From CBDBZL01 sp965213545 (GTDB lineage Bacteria; Pseudomonadota; Alphaproteobacteria; Sphingomonadales; Sphingomonadaceae): a DNA stretch of 64,000 nt. The first letter of the stretch is position 1; the number at the start of each line of letters is the position of its first letter. Both the position numbers and the translations under genes were made by a program. Shown here in pieces: positions 16,992-26,094 of the stretch. Location: NCBI GenBank assembly GCA_965213545.1, contig CBDBZL010000001.1:62001-126000 (forward strand). The letters are read 5' to 3'. The notes beneath the pieces were generated by a model. It ran no database searches, was not told where the DNA came from, and saw nothing but the letters and a program-made list of their open reading frames with translations.

Positions 16992-18764
16992 TTACTGCGA
17001 GGCAGGCCGGAGGAAGACAAGCTCGCTGGGCTCGAAGCCTTCGACCAGCCACACGCGGCGATCGGGGTAGTAGTCGAGCAGGCGCTGGTTGCGTGAGCCC
17101 AGATCATGTGCCCACACGATGTCCGCCGTATCGATATCGGCGTCATTTGCGACCATCGTCATCCACAGCCGCGTCTCTTGTCGATCGCCGCGGTAGATCA
17201 CCAGGTCGCGGCCGGGTAAGGCGCGCAGCCGCTCGGCGATGTTGGTTCGGGCGGTCTGGGTAAAGGTCGCACAACAGGTGCGGGCGAAAGGTTCGGGTTC
17301 GGGTTGGGGCGCCTTTGCCAACAGACCCACGATCGGGACGAGCACCATCAGCGCGGCGATACAAGGGAGCAGCCGGGTTAGCACAGGTCCGCTCGGTCGA
17401 TCACGGAACCGCCATTCGCGTAGGCGAGAGAAGCCGAGCATGATCACGATCAGGAAAAAGCCGAAGCCCGGCGCGAAATATTGGGTCCAGTACCAGCTTA
17501 CGGTGAGAAAACCGGCAGCAAGAGCAACGGCGCTGAGCAGCAACACGGGCAGGCGACGCGCCTGATACAGGCCAAGCAGGAACGGGATCAGGAATACCGG
17601 GCCGACATAGAATGTCAGCAGGCCCTGCGCCTTGGCCATGCTCAGCGAGAGTAGCCCGGAAAGCGAGTCGCGCGACCCATAGCTGAAGCCCTCCCCCCGG
17701 TAATATTCCTTTAATTGCCAGGGTATTGCACGGAAAGGCTCGAATGGTTCGAGGAACAGGAAGGCAGGAGTGGCGGCATAGGCCTGGCGATGGTGGGTAT
17801 AGGGATCGACCAGCATGTCGCCCGTTGCCGCGTCATTATAGGCCAGCATCAGAGCAGCTCCGCAGGCGGTCAGCGCCATGGTCGGCAGCGCCATGCGCAA
17901 GACCGGAGCGATGTCGCCGCTGCGCAGGGTGAAGAGCGCTTTGCCCGCGCCGGCAAGAAGGAACGGGGCCGAGAACAGCAGCCCTTCGAACGGGCGTGAT
18001 ATCATCAGGATCGACAGCCCGAGCCCCAGTGCGACGCCATCCCTCCACCGCGGATACCGCATCAACCGGGGATATGCGCCCAGCACCAGCACACCGCCCA
18101 GTGCGATCAGACCGCCGCCGTAATAGGAATTGATCCAGCCGCTCAGCAATCCGAAGCGCACCACCACCAGGATGCCGCCGACCAGCGCCATGGCGGGCGA
18201 AACCCATCCGCGCAGCATCCACACGGTGGCACCGGCCAGCGCGGCCATCGACAGGAGCACCCCAAGCCAGGGCTCGTTCGCCAGGATCAGCCCGAGGGCC
18301 AAGGGCGCCCCGCGTCCCGGAAAATACATCGAGGCATAGGCGGGGTCCTGAATAACATAGACGCTCTCGAAGAACGCAGCGAGCGGGTGTGTAGGGTTGA
18401 CCAGCCGTCCCAGAACAAAGGTCTCAGCCTGCAGGATGATGCTGAACTCGTCGGGAAAAAAGGGCGCCGGAGGCCCCAGCACCGGCAGCAATGCGGCGCG
18501 CAGGACAATCCCTAGCGCGAAAACAGCAGCGATCGAAAGCGCTGGGTTCGCAGCGAGCCGGACTAGTCCCGCTTCCAACCCTGCCAGCGGAACAAACGCA
18601 CGGCGCGGCCAGAACAGCGCAGCGCATAGGGCAATGGCGACGAAGGCAAGCTCGATCCGGATAAGCGCGGTCGATTCAAGTAATGCGGCTGCCAGCACAA
18701 CGCCCCAGGGGTCGGCGACACCCGCCCTTTCCGACCATTCGGAACGATGCTCGCCGCCACGCAC
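16992..18764 (-). CDS. Polytopic membrane protein, GT-C-like glycosyltransferase candidate
   Basis: The 590-residue protein has many hydrophobic helices (I count about 11-12) and, after the second helix pair, an acidic loop PFFPDEFSIILQAETF (about 100-115). A conserved acidic loop after TM1 is typical of GT-C glycosyltransferases (ArnT/PMT-type). The last 100 residues are periplasmic-looking, ending YYPDRRVWLVEGFEPSEL. The likely role is transfer of a sugar from a lipid carrier to an envelope target, but the substrate is unknown. The frame opens with GTG at 18764, and the true start may be internal. No glycan cluster surrounds it. It lies downstream of murA's 3' end and converges on the peroxiredoxin gene. 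Confidence 0.7.
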   Translation of the reverse strand: MRGGEHRSEWSERAGVADPWGVVLAAALLESTALIRIELAFVAIALCAALFWPRRAFVPLAGLEAGLVRLAANPALSIAAVFALGIVLRAALLPVLGPPAPFFPDEFSIILQAETFVLGRLVNPTHPLAAFFESVYVIQDPAYASMYFPGRGAPLALGLILANEPWLGVLLSMAALAGATVWMLRGWVSPAMALVGGILVVVRFGLLSGWINSYYGGGLIALGGVLVLGAYPRLMRYPRWRDGVALGLGLSILMISRPFEGLLFSAPFLLAGAGKALFTLRSGDIAPVLRMALPTMALTACGAALMLAYNDAATGDMLVDPYTHHRQAYAATPAFLFLEPFEPFRAIPWQLKEYYRGEGFSYGSRDSLSGLLSLSMAKAQGLLTFYVGPVFLIPFLLGLYQARRLPVLLLSAVALAAGFLTVSWYWTQYFAPGFGFFLIVIMLGFSRLREWRFRDRPSGPVLTRLLPCIAALMVLVPIVGLLAKAPQPEPEPFARTCCATFTQTARTNIAERLRALPGRDLVIYRGDRQETRLWMTMVANDADIDTADIVWAHDLGSRNQRLLDYYPDRRVWLVEGFEPSELVFLRPASQ

Positions 18765-18869
18765 CCCCTATTGCAGCTTAATGTTTCAGCGCAACATTAG
18801 CGTGGCCACGCTGACCGGATGTTGTTCGCCTGTGCCAGAAACGGACGCTTTCCTAACCACCGCTAAGGT

Positions 18870-20177
18870 TCAGTCTCCCCAGCGCACTTTGGCTCCGAGC
18901 ATGTCGAAATTATCGACGAAGTTGGGGTGGGCCCGGCGGATGGGATCGGCATCGAGTATCCGCGATTCGCCCTCGATCGAACTGGCGATCATCAGCAGCG
19001 CGATGGCCACGCGGATAATGTAGGGGCTGGTCACAGTCGCCGGCACCAGCCGATCCGTACCGAAGGTGATCAGCCGATGCGGATCGCACAGCAGCGTGTG
19101 CGCACCGAACAAGGAGAGTTCGGTATGCCAGGTCAGCCCGCCCTCGTAGACCTTGTTCCAGAACATCACCTGCCCCTGCGCCTTGACCCCCAGCGCGATG
19201 AAGATGGGCAGCAGATCGGCGGGAATATAGGGCCAAGGCGCCGCTTCCACCTTGGTCGTCAGATGCTGGGTGAAGTTCTCCTGCACCTTGAGCCGCGGCG
19301 GCGCGACCAGGCGGGAAAAGCCGTTCGCGTGCTCGATCTGGGCGCCGAACTTCTCGAACGTGCGGTCGATCAGCATGAAATGGTCCGGCCGCCGGTTGCG
19401 GACCGAGACATCGCCCCCGGTCACCGCAGCCAGCGCCAGGAAGGTGGCGATTTCGTGATAATCCTCGGCAAACGTGTAGTCCGCTCCGCCAAGGTTGCCA
19501 TCGGCGCCTTCGATCGCCAGCGTCGAGGTGCCCTTGCCGTCGATCACCGCACCCATCTGTTCCAGAAAGCTGCACAACTCCTGCACATGCGGCTCGCAGG
19601 CGGCGTTGACGATCTCCGACCGACCATGCGCGGTCAGCGCCGAGATGACGAAGTTCTCGGTGGTGGTGACCGAGGCATATTCGAGCCACATCCGCGTCGC
19701 TTCGGCGCGGTGCTTGTTGCGAAACACCATCTCGCGCCCGCTGCTCGAGGTCTCGGCGCCGAACGCGCGGAACACCGCCACATGCGGGTCGATCTCGCGC
19801 GCTCCCAAAGTGCAGCCCTTGACCTCGTGTTCGAGCCGCGCTTCGCCCAGACGCCAGAGCAGCCCGGGGATCATCATGATCGAAGCGCGCATCGCCTGCG
19901 GCAGCCGCGCCCGCTCGCCCCCCGCGCCATTAGGGCGGATCGAGGAATGGTCGATCTCGAGCCGATGATCACGCTTGTCCCAGGTGACGCCAGAACCAAG
20001 CTCGCCGAAAAAATCCACGATGCGGTGCACATCGGTAATGTCGGGAACGTTGCGCAAGGTGACCGGCGCGTCGGTCAGCAGCGTGGCGCACAGGACGGGA
20101 AGCACTGCATTCTTGTTGGCCGAGGGTTCGATGCGTCCGCTCAGCGGACGCCCACCCGTCACGGTAAGCGCACTCAT
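18870..20177 (-). CDS. murA: Divergent UDP-N-acetylglucosamine 1-carboxyvinyltransferase (MurA-like)
   Basis: MurA adds enolpyruvate from PEP to UDP-GlcNAc, the first committed step of peptidoglycan synthesis. The EPSP-synthase-fold protein begins SALTVTGGRPLSG and has SANKNAVLP (about 19-27), VPDITDVHRI, and a C-terminal AHPNFVDNF. The catalytic loop reads KGCTLGAREID with Cys122 in the position of the fosfomycin-sensitive Cys115, but the usual PGGCAIG is changed to VKGCTLG. Much of the protein is unlike standard MurA, so it may be a second, divergent paralogue. Start MSAL (20177) has GGAG six bases upstream. Upstream ATGs at 20180 and 20192 are alternatives. It follows folE closely. Confidence 0.8.
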   Translation of the reverse strand: MSALTVTGGRPLSGRIEPSANKNAVLPVLCATLLTDAPVTLRNVPDITDVHRIVDFFGELGSGVTWDKRDHRLEIDHSSIRPNGAGGERARLPQAMRASIMMIPGLLWRLGEARLEHEVKGCTLGAREIDPHVAVFRAFGAETSSSGREMVFRNKHRAEATRMWLEYASVTTTENFVISALTAHGRSEIVNAACEPHVQELCSFLEQMGAVIDGKGTSTLAIEGADGNLGGADYTFAEDYHEIATFLALAAVTGGDVSVRNRRPDHFMLIDRTFEKFGAQIEHANGFSRLVAPPRLKVQENFTQHLTTKVEAAPWPYIPADLLPIFIALGVKAQGQVMFWNKVYEGGLTWHTELSLFGAHTLLCDPHRLITFGTDRLVPATVTSPYIIRVAIALLMIASSIEGESRILDADPIRRAHPNFVDNFDMLGAKVRWGD

Positions 20178-20208
20178 CATTTTCTCCAGCATGGGGGGCA
20201 GATCGCGC

Positions 20209-20817
20209 CTAATATCCCATTAGTTCAAGAACTTCCTGCCGGCTCTTGGGATCGGTTAGAAACACCCCCATCAGCCGACTAGTGACCATCGTGACCCCCG
20301 GCGTGCGCACACCCCGCGCGGTCATGCAGGCATGCTCCGCCTCGATCACCACCGCCACACCGTTGGGGCTGAGTGCATCCCAGATGCATTGGGCCACCTC
20401 GGCGGTCAAACGCTCCTGGATCTGCAACCGGCGTGCATAGGCGTGCAGCACCCGCGCCAACTTGGAAATGCCGACGACATAATCGGTCGGCAAATAGGCG
20501 ATTGCCGCCTTGCCGATAATCGGCGCCATATGATGTTCGCAGTGGCTCTGGAAGGGAATGTCCTTCAGCAGCACGATCTCGTCATAGCCACCCACCTCTT
20601 CGAAGCGGCGCGACAGGTGGAACGCGGGGTCCTCCTCATAGCCCTGGCAATATTCGCGCCATGCCCGCGCCACGCGCCCCGGCGTATCGAGCAGGCCCTC
20701 GCGCGTGGGGTCATCGCCCGCCCAGCGGATGAGCGTGCGCACCGCGTCGATCACCTCATCAGGGACCGCGGGCTTGCCTTGTGCCACGTCCTCGTCCGGG
20801 CCCACCAGGCTGCTCAC
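20209..20817 (-). CDS. folE: GTP cyclohydrolase I FolE
   Basis: FolE converts GTP to 7,8-dihydroneopterin triphosphate, the entry to tetrahydrofolate synthesis. The 202-residue sequence contains the family core: GDDPTREGLLDTPGRVARAW, the zinc/active-site FQSHCEHHMAPIIGKA, and GISKLARVLHAYARRLQIQERLT. The final cysteine ligand lies in AEHACMTARGV. The start is GTG 20817, overlapping the stop of the phospholipase D-like gene (GTGA), so the two are translationally coupled. It is a normal class IA enzyme in length and motifs. Confidence 0.97.
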   Translation of the reverse strand: MSSLVGPDEDVAQGKPAVPDEVIDAVRTLIRWAGDDPTREGLLDTPGRVARAWREYCQGYEEDPAFHLSRRFEEVGGYDEIVLLKDIPFQSHCEHHMAPIIGKAAIAYLPTDYVVGISKLARVLHAYARRLQIQERLTAEVAQCIWDALSPNGVAVVIEAEHACMTARGVRTPGVTMVTSRLMGVFLTDPKSRQEVLELMGY

Positions 20818-22418
20818 CGACCGGCTTTCTTGAGCAAGCGTTTGCGTTCGATCCCGCGCATCGCGCGCGCCAATACGCTGCCCTTGCGGAAAAGGCCACG
20901 TTCGGGGGGCAGGATTTCGAACAGTTCGGGTGGCTCCTCGGGGTCGAGCATCTCGCGGTCAGCCAGCTCCTTTTCAAGATCGCTCAGCGGCTCGGGCTGA
21001 TAGCGCCTGAACTTGCGCGCTCGGCTTTCGCCCAGCGCGGTGATCATCGCCTGCATCGAGCCATGCGTTTCCAGCAGTTCGGGAACCATGCCCTCCTCGA
21101 TCCCGCAATGTTCGGCGAGCAGCGAGTGGCGCAGCGCGCGGATCTGCTCCTCGCATGGTTCATTCCCCGGCCGGTCGCAGTCGATGAACACGTCGCACTC
21201 GCTATCAAGGCCCATCGAGCGGTTGTTGAAATTGGCCGATCCGATGCGCAGGATGCGGTCATCGAAGATCGATATTTTGGCGTGGACATAGATCGGCGTT
21301 TGCCCGGAATAGGGAATGTACATGCGGAAGCGGTCGTGCTTGTCGCACGCGGTCACCGCCTCGAACAGACGCGCGCGCGCCGGGTCCATCGCCTTGCTCT
21401 CGATCCAGCCATCGGCCGATAGCGGCTGGATGATAACGATTTCGGGCGGATCATCCTCGCTCAGACGCTCGGCAATGGCTTCGGCAATCGAGCGTGAGGC
21501 GAAATACTGGTTTTCGGCATAGATGAAGTGCTTGGCCTGGGCGATCTGCTGAAGGAACAGGATCTCGATCTCGTCGATTTTGGGGTCGTCCTGATAGGCC
21601 GCCCTCGTGCGTGCGATACCGATTTCGACATCGGTGAAATGCGCCTCGAGCGAGGGCGGCCAGGCGCTGCGATCGGTGGGGGTGGCAGGCGTCAGCGGCT
21701 TGCCGCCCGCGCGCAGCCAGCGCGCCCGGCCCAGCTCCTCAAGTGCGCGGCCGGCATCGCCCTCCATCATCATGGTGATGTCGTGCCAGGGCCCGTGCAA
21801 TCCGCCGGCGGGCTGCGTGCGCCGCCGGTCGATCTCCAGATGCGCGCGCGTGTCCCAGCGACGCGTGGTCATGTCGATGCCGCCGCACACCGCGAAATCA
21901 TCGTCGATGATGACGATCTTCTGGTGATGACTGCACCCGGGCGGATGCGTGGTATCGAACTTGAAGTCGATCCGTCGGTGCGGAGCCCAGCGCGCCAAAT
22001 CGAGCAGCATTGTGCCCCGGCGGGCGAATTTGACGAAGCCGTAGCTCCATTTGAGGATGCGCACTTCCAGCTGCTTGTTGTGCCGCGCCAGCCAGGGGAT
22101 GAAGCTCCCCAGGCGTGAGGGATAGGTCCGCTTGTAGGCCTTCTCGTACCACCGCCGGCCCTTGCTGAGGTGAATGCGGGTATCAACATCCCAGCCGATC
22201 ATCAGCACCCGCTCGCGCGCTCGCAACATGGCCTGTTGCATCAGGTCGAAATAGTCCTGGGCGTCGATGACCACCCGCGCGCGGTTGGCCTTTGCGTAAC
22301 GCCATACCCCCGGCTCGACCGAGGAGTTGTCGAGCTCGGCCGAAGCTTGCTCCTGATCCGCCAAACCGCCCCCCTGCGCACCCGCACCCCCCCCGGGGGT
22401 CGGCGCCAATGATCTCAT
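20814..22418 (-). CDS. Phospholipase D-like protein with two HKD motifs
   Basis: About 534 residues with the two HxKxxxxD motifs of the PLD superfamily. The first is HHQKIVIIDDDFAVCGG (His165, Lys167). The second, YVHAKISIFDDRILRIGSANFNNRSM, lies near residue 370. Two HKD halves form one active site that acts on phosphodiester bonds. The resemblance is to eukaryote-like PLD and bacterial PLD/transphosphatidylase proteins rather than to cardiolipin synthase, since no N-terminal membrane helices are seen. The N-terminus is Gly/Pro-rich and low in complexity. Start ATG 22418 is preferred over TTG 22421. It overlaps folE by four bases. The substrate is unknown. Confidence 0.88.
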   Translation of the reverse strand: MRSLAPTPGGGAGAQGGGLADQEQASAELDNSSVEPGVWRYAKANRARVVIDAQDYFDLMQQAMLRARERVLMIGWDVDTRIHLSKGRRWYEKAYKRTYPSRLGSFIPWLARHNKQLEVRILKWSYGFVKFARRGTMLLDLARWAPHRRIDFKFDTTHPPGCSHHQKIVIIDDDFAVCGGIDMTTRRWDTRAHLEIDRRRTQPAGGLHGPWHDITMMMEGDAGRALEELGRARWLRAGGKPLTPATPTDRSAWPPSLEAHFTDVEIGIARTRAAYQDDPKIDEIEILFLQQIAQAKHFIYAENQYFASRSIAEAIAERLSEDDPPEIVIIQPLSADGWIESKAMDPARARLFEAVTACDKHDRFRMYIPYSGQTPIYVHAKISIFDDRILRIGSANFNNRSMGLDSECDVFIDCDRPGNEPCEEQIRALRHSLLAEHCGIEEGMVPELLETHGSMQAMITALGESRARKFRRYQPEPLSDLEKELADREMLDPEEPPELFEILPPERGLFRKGSVLARAMRGIERKRLLKKAGR

Positions 22419-22676
22419 CAACAGGCGCCGCCCCTAGCACCGAAGAACGCTGCCGCACACAGCTTGCGAACATGGGGATGCGGCGGGGCGGGGAAGCGCG
22501 GCGTTCAGCCACTTCGTAGCGACAGCTCGCAACTATGGTTCGCAGCGGTTGTTGAAACGAGATGGGATCGCCACGACGATCCGTCCTTTAAAGGATCGTC
22601 AGGTCTTCAAGCCTCCGCTTCACAAGCGCCTACGATCCACGCACGCGAACTCCCGCACCCCGGCCGTGCGTCAGCA

Positions 22677-23612
22677 TCAGGCCGCGCGCTGCTCGCCTCG
22701 TTCAGCTTCCTCGATCGCCTGACCGGTCTCGATCAACCGATTGATGAACCGCCGGACCGGAGCGAGCATCACCCCGCGCCGGCGGTAGATCACGCCGACC
22801 GTGACCTCGTCCCAGATCGGCTGATCCACCATTACCGGAACCAGGTGCGCATAATCCTTCCCCATGCGGATCAGCGCGCGGGGCAGGTAGCTGAGCAACT
22901 GGCTGTCCTGCAGCATCGTAGCCATGAAGCTGGAGGACGGCGTGGTGATGACGCACGATGGCAGCGCGTGACCCTGGGCGCGCAGCACCCGGCCGAGCCG
23001 ATCGCGCTCGCCCTCGGTACCGTCGGGCAGCACCCATTTGTGAGTGGCAAGCTTCTCTACCGACACATTTGGCATGCTTGCCAGCGGGTTGTCCTCACTG
23101 GCCACCACCACGATCTGGTCGCGCATGACTATTTCCTGGCGAAACTCGTCGTCCTGGCTGTCCTCGCGGATCGAGCCGACCACCAGGTCCACCTCGCCGC
23201 GACGCAGGCTGGCCATCAGGTCATCGCGCAGACCCTGGCGGAAGGTCACCGAGGCGGTGTCGTCCATGGCCACGAAGGCGCGCACCGCCTGGGGAATGAC
23301 ATATTGCATCATCGTGGCGCCCGCGCCCACGCGCACCACGCCCCGGCCGCTGCCCTTCATCTTGCCGATCTCGGTCACCGCGCGATCCATCTCGGCGGCG
23401 ATGAGCGAGGAATATTGTAGGAACAGCTTGCCGTAGTCGGTCGGCACCACGCCGCCGGGATGACGCTCGAGCAAGGTGACACCAAGCGATTGCTCGAGAT
23501 TGCGGATGCTCTTGGAAAGCGCGGGCTGGGTCACGTGAAGCCGCTCGGCCGCCTGGCCGAAGCTGGCGCAGCGCACGATCTCGTTGAAATAATGGATTTG
23601 CCGCAATTCCAC
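22677..23612 (-). CDS. LysR-family transcriptional regulator
   Basis: A 311-residue LTTR. Residues 1-60 form the winged helix (LRQIHYFNEIVRCASFGQAAERLHVTQPALSKSIRNLE), followed by the linker helix and a periplasmic-binding-protein-like effector domain (RGEVDLVVGSI, VMRDQIVVVAS). The start is GTG 23612, since no ATG is in frame. It is the last gene on the minus strand of the Rieske catabolic operon, 42 bases after the hydrolase, so it is likely made with the operon and may act on the divergent control region 29.1-29.27 kb. The inducer is presumably a substrate or CoA intermediate of the pathway (inference). Confidence 0.93.
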   Translation of the reverse strand: MELRQIHYFNEIVRCASFGQAAERLHVTQPALSKSIRNLEQSLGVTLLERHPGGVVPTDYGKLFLQYSSLIAAEMDRAVTEIGKMKGSGRGVVRVGAGATMMQYVIPQAVRAFVAMDDTASVTFRQGLRDDLMASLRRGEVDLVVGSIREDSQDDEFRQEIVMRDQIVVVASEDNPLASMPNVSVEKLATHKWVLPDGTEGERDRLGRVLRAQGHALPSCVITTPSSSFMATMLQDSQLLSYLPRALIRMGKDYAHLVPVMVDQPIWDEVTVGVIYRRRGVMLAPVRRFINRLIETGQAIEEAERGEQRAA

Positions 23613-23654
23613 ATATGCAAGTGTAGCGGCGGAGCACCGCTTGGCAAGCGGCGC

Positions 23655-24557
23655 TCAGGTGCCATGCGCGAGTGCGCCCTTCACGAACGCGCCGCCTTGC
23701 GCGATGGCCCATTCGCCTTCCTCTATCAGGTGCGCGAACAGCGGCCAGACGTGGATCATGCCCGCCCATTCCTGGAACGTGGCGCAACCGCCGGCCTCGT
23801 CGATCGCGTTGCGTAGCCTATCGGAATCGCTGAACAGCACCTCGTCCGCGCCCACCTGGATGAGTGTGGGCGGCAGCCCCGCCATGGCGCCGAACAAGGG
23901 CGAGACACGCGGATCGGCGGGATCGGTGCCGGCGCAATAGGTGGCCGCGGTGCCGGGCATCGTGGCCGGATCGACGAACGGGTCGCGCGCGCTGCGTTCT
24001 TCTACGGATCGCCCCGAGTGAGTGAGGTCGAGATAGGCCGAGACCAGCCAGAGAGCGGCCGGAACCGCCTTGCCCGCCGCGGACCGGTCCTGCGCCGCCG
24101 CCAATGCCAGATTGGCACCCGCGCTGTCGCCACCCAGCACCACCTTGTCCATCGCGATGCCCTGTTCGTCCAGCCAGGCAAGCACGGCGATGGTGTCGTC
24201 GCGCGCCGCCGGGAACGTGTGTTCGGGCGCCAGGCGATAATCGGGAAGCAGCACGCGCATCCCAGTCGCCTGGACCAACCGCGCCGCCATCGGCCGGTAA
24301 CTCGCTGCCGAACCGAGCACGAAAGCGCCGCCATGCAGCCACACCAGCACCTGGTCACGCCGCCCGCCAGGCCGGTCGCACATGAGGGCGGGCAGGTCCG
24401 GCGAGATATGCACCTCCTGCGCCTGGAAATCGTCCGGAAGCGCGATCGCGGCCATCTGCGCCTCGAAACCGGCGCGTCGCTGCTCGAGACTCGGCGGCGG
24501 ACCCTCGCGCCGCGCCAGGAGCGCCATGCGCAGCGCCTCGACCTGTTCAAGCGACAT
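23655..24557 (-). CDS. Alpha/beta hydrolase, hormone-sensitive-lipase family
   Basis: The 300-residue esterase has the oxyanion motif HGGA (75-78; usually HGGG) and the nucleophile elbow GGDSAGAN with Ser145. The acid is probably within PTLIQVGADEVLF, and the His is in GMIHVWPLF near residue 268. HSL-family enzymes cleave small acyl esters and lactones. Its start overlaps the end of the acyl-CoA ligase by 11 bases, which ties it to the operon: it could hydrolyse an ester or lactone form of the substrate before CoA activation. The exact substrate cannot be read from sequence. Confidence 0.9.
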   Translation of the reverse strand: MSLEQVEALRMALLARREGPPPSLEQRRAGFEAQMAAIALPDDFQAQEVHISPDLPALMCDRPGGRRDQVLVWLHGGAFVLGSAASYRPMAARLVQATGMRVLLPDYRLAPEHTFPAARDDTIAVLAWLDEQGIAMDKVVLGGDSAGANLALAAAQDRSAAGKAVPAALWLVSAYLDLTHSGRSVEERSARDPFVDPATMPGTAATYCAGTDPADPRVSPLFGAMAGLPPTLIQVGADEVLFSDSDRLRNAIDEAGGCATFQEWAGMIHVWPLFAHLIEEGEWAIAQGGAFVKGALAHGT

Positions 24558-26094
24558 CGCGCGTTCTCCCGTTTTGCGTCTGCGCCATGGCTCTGAGCGC
24601 CTGCTTGTCGATCTTGCCCGCGGGCGTAAGCGGCAGCGCCTCCAGCAGATGATAGGCGGCCGGTCGCTTGTAGCGCACCAGCCGTTCCTCCAGATACAAA
24701 GCCAAGTTTGCCGGTTGGACCGCCCGGTTCTGGCGCGCGGTCACGAAGGCGACCAGCTGTTCGCCGCGATAGGTGTCGGGCACACCGACACAGGCCGCCG
24801 AGGCGACGTCGGGATGGCGCATCAGCGCTTCGTCCACCTCGCGCGGGAAGACGTTATACCCCGAGATCAGCACCATGTCTTTCTTGCGATCGGAAATGAA
24901 CAGGTGGCCGTCTTCATTCAGATGACCGATATCGCCGGTATGCAGCCAGCCGTCGGCAAGCGTTTGTGCGGTTTCGGACGGCAAAGAGCGATAGCCGCGC
25001 ATGATCTGCGGACCCCGGGCAAGGATCTCGCCGGTCTCGCCCGGCCCCGCGGCTCCGGCGATCCGCAATTGCGTTCCGGGAAGCGGCGGTCCGACCGAGC
25101 CACGCTTGGCGAGCATGCCGGGTCCGAAATAGGTGAGGATGGGACCCGCCTCGCTCTGGCCGTAGCCCTCGTAGATGGGTACCCCGGTCAGCTCCTCCCA
25201 TCGCTCCAGCGTCTCGCCCGATAGCGGCGCCGAGCCCGAATAGGCGCAGCGCAGCGACCGCGCGTGTTCCCGCCGCAAGCCGTCGAAGGCGACCAGCGAA
25301 TTGAACACCGTGGGCCCGGCGGGCAGCCGGGTGATGCCATGGGCCGCCAGCGCCTCGGTCACGCGTTCGGGGTGGTAGCGCGGCTGGATCACCAAGGTGC
25401 CGGCGGCATAGGCGGCAAGATGCACGCACATCGCGGCGGCGAAGGAATGGAACATGGGCATGACGCACAGCACGCGCTCGTCACCGAAGGTCGTCGGCAG
25501 CACCGCCTCGCGCTGGGCGATATTGGCGGCCACCGCACTGTGCGTCAGCTCGACACCCTTGGCGCGCCCGGTCGTCCCACCGGTGAACTGGAGCACCGCC
25601 AGCTCGTGAGTTTGTGGCGGTGGCGGAAGGCGAGCGGGGGCGGGTTCCAGCGAAGCGAGAAAGGCTGCGTCCCCGTCCACCGGCACGATGAGCGGATTTC
25701 CAGCGATCGTACTCAGGCGGGCGAGCACCGCAGGCATGGCAACGACCGCCGCCGGCGCCGCGTCGGCCAGCATCGGCAGAAGCTCGGCGGCGGTGTAGTT
25801 GGGGTTGAGCATCGCCGTGACCCGCCCCGCCCGCTGCACCGCGAACATGGCGACCGCGGCCGAGGCCATGTTGGGCAGGATGATGGCGATGCTGTCGCCG
25901 CGCCCTCCCGCCTGCGCCAGCCGCGCCGCCAGCGCTTCGACCGCCGCCAGATACTCTCTGTAGGACAGTACCACGTCATCGGCGATAAGCGCTTCAAAAT
26001 CAGGCCGCTCAAGCGCTGCCCGTTCGAGCACGGCGATCGTAGTCTCGGGAACCCATATTGCCGAACCGTCCGCCCGTTCGATCGCAAGCGTCAC
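24547..26094 (-). CDS. AMP-dependent acyl/aryl-CoA synthetase
   Basis: The ANL-superfamily ligase (515 residues) would activate a carboxylic acid with ATP and CoA. It has the P-loop-like FTGGTTGRAKGVELTH (about 170), YEGYGQSEAG (near 315), GWLHTGDIGHLNEDGHLFISDRKKDMV and the final catalytic lysine in LTPAGKIDK. All core motifs are intact. The start GTG overlaps the thiolase stop (GTGA). With the thiolase and the Rieske oxygenase in one message, it most likely activates an acid intermediate for beta-oxidation-like side-chain cleavage. It resembles 4-coumarate/fatty-acid ligases broadly, and no closer substrate assignment is justified. Confidence 0.93.
   Translation of the reverse strand: MTLAIERADGSAIWVPETTIAVLERAALERPDFEALIADDVVLSYREYLAAVEALAARLAQAGGRGDSIAIILPNMASAAVAMFAVQRAGRVTAMLNPNYTAAELLPMLADAAPAAVVAMPAVLARLSTIAGNPLIVPVDGDAAFLASLEPAPARLPPPPQTHELAVLQFTGGTTGRAKGVELTHSAVAANIAQREAVLPTTFGDERVLCVMPMFHSFAAAMCVHLAAYAAGTLVIQPRYHPERVTEALAAHGITRLPAGPTVFNSLVAFDGLRREHARSLRCAYSGSAPLSGETLERWEELTGVPIYEGYGQSEAGPILTYFGPGMLAKRGSVGPPLPGTQLRIAGAAGPGETGEILARGPQIMRGYRSLPSETAQTLADGWLHTGDIGHLNEDGHLFISDRKKDMVLISGYNVFPREVDEALMRHPDVASAACVGVPDTYRGEQLVAFVTARQNRAVQPANLALYLEERLVRYKRPAAYHLLEALPLTPAGKIDKQALRAMAQTQNGRTRDVA

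Noticed and set aside
18927..20282. 451-codon plus-strand frame opposite the murA-like gene
   Set aside because: Antisense shadow; the amino-acid composition is unlike a folded protein.
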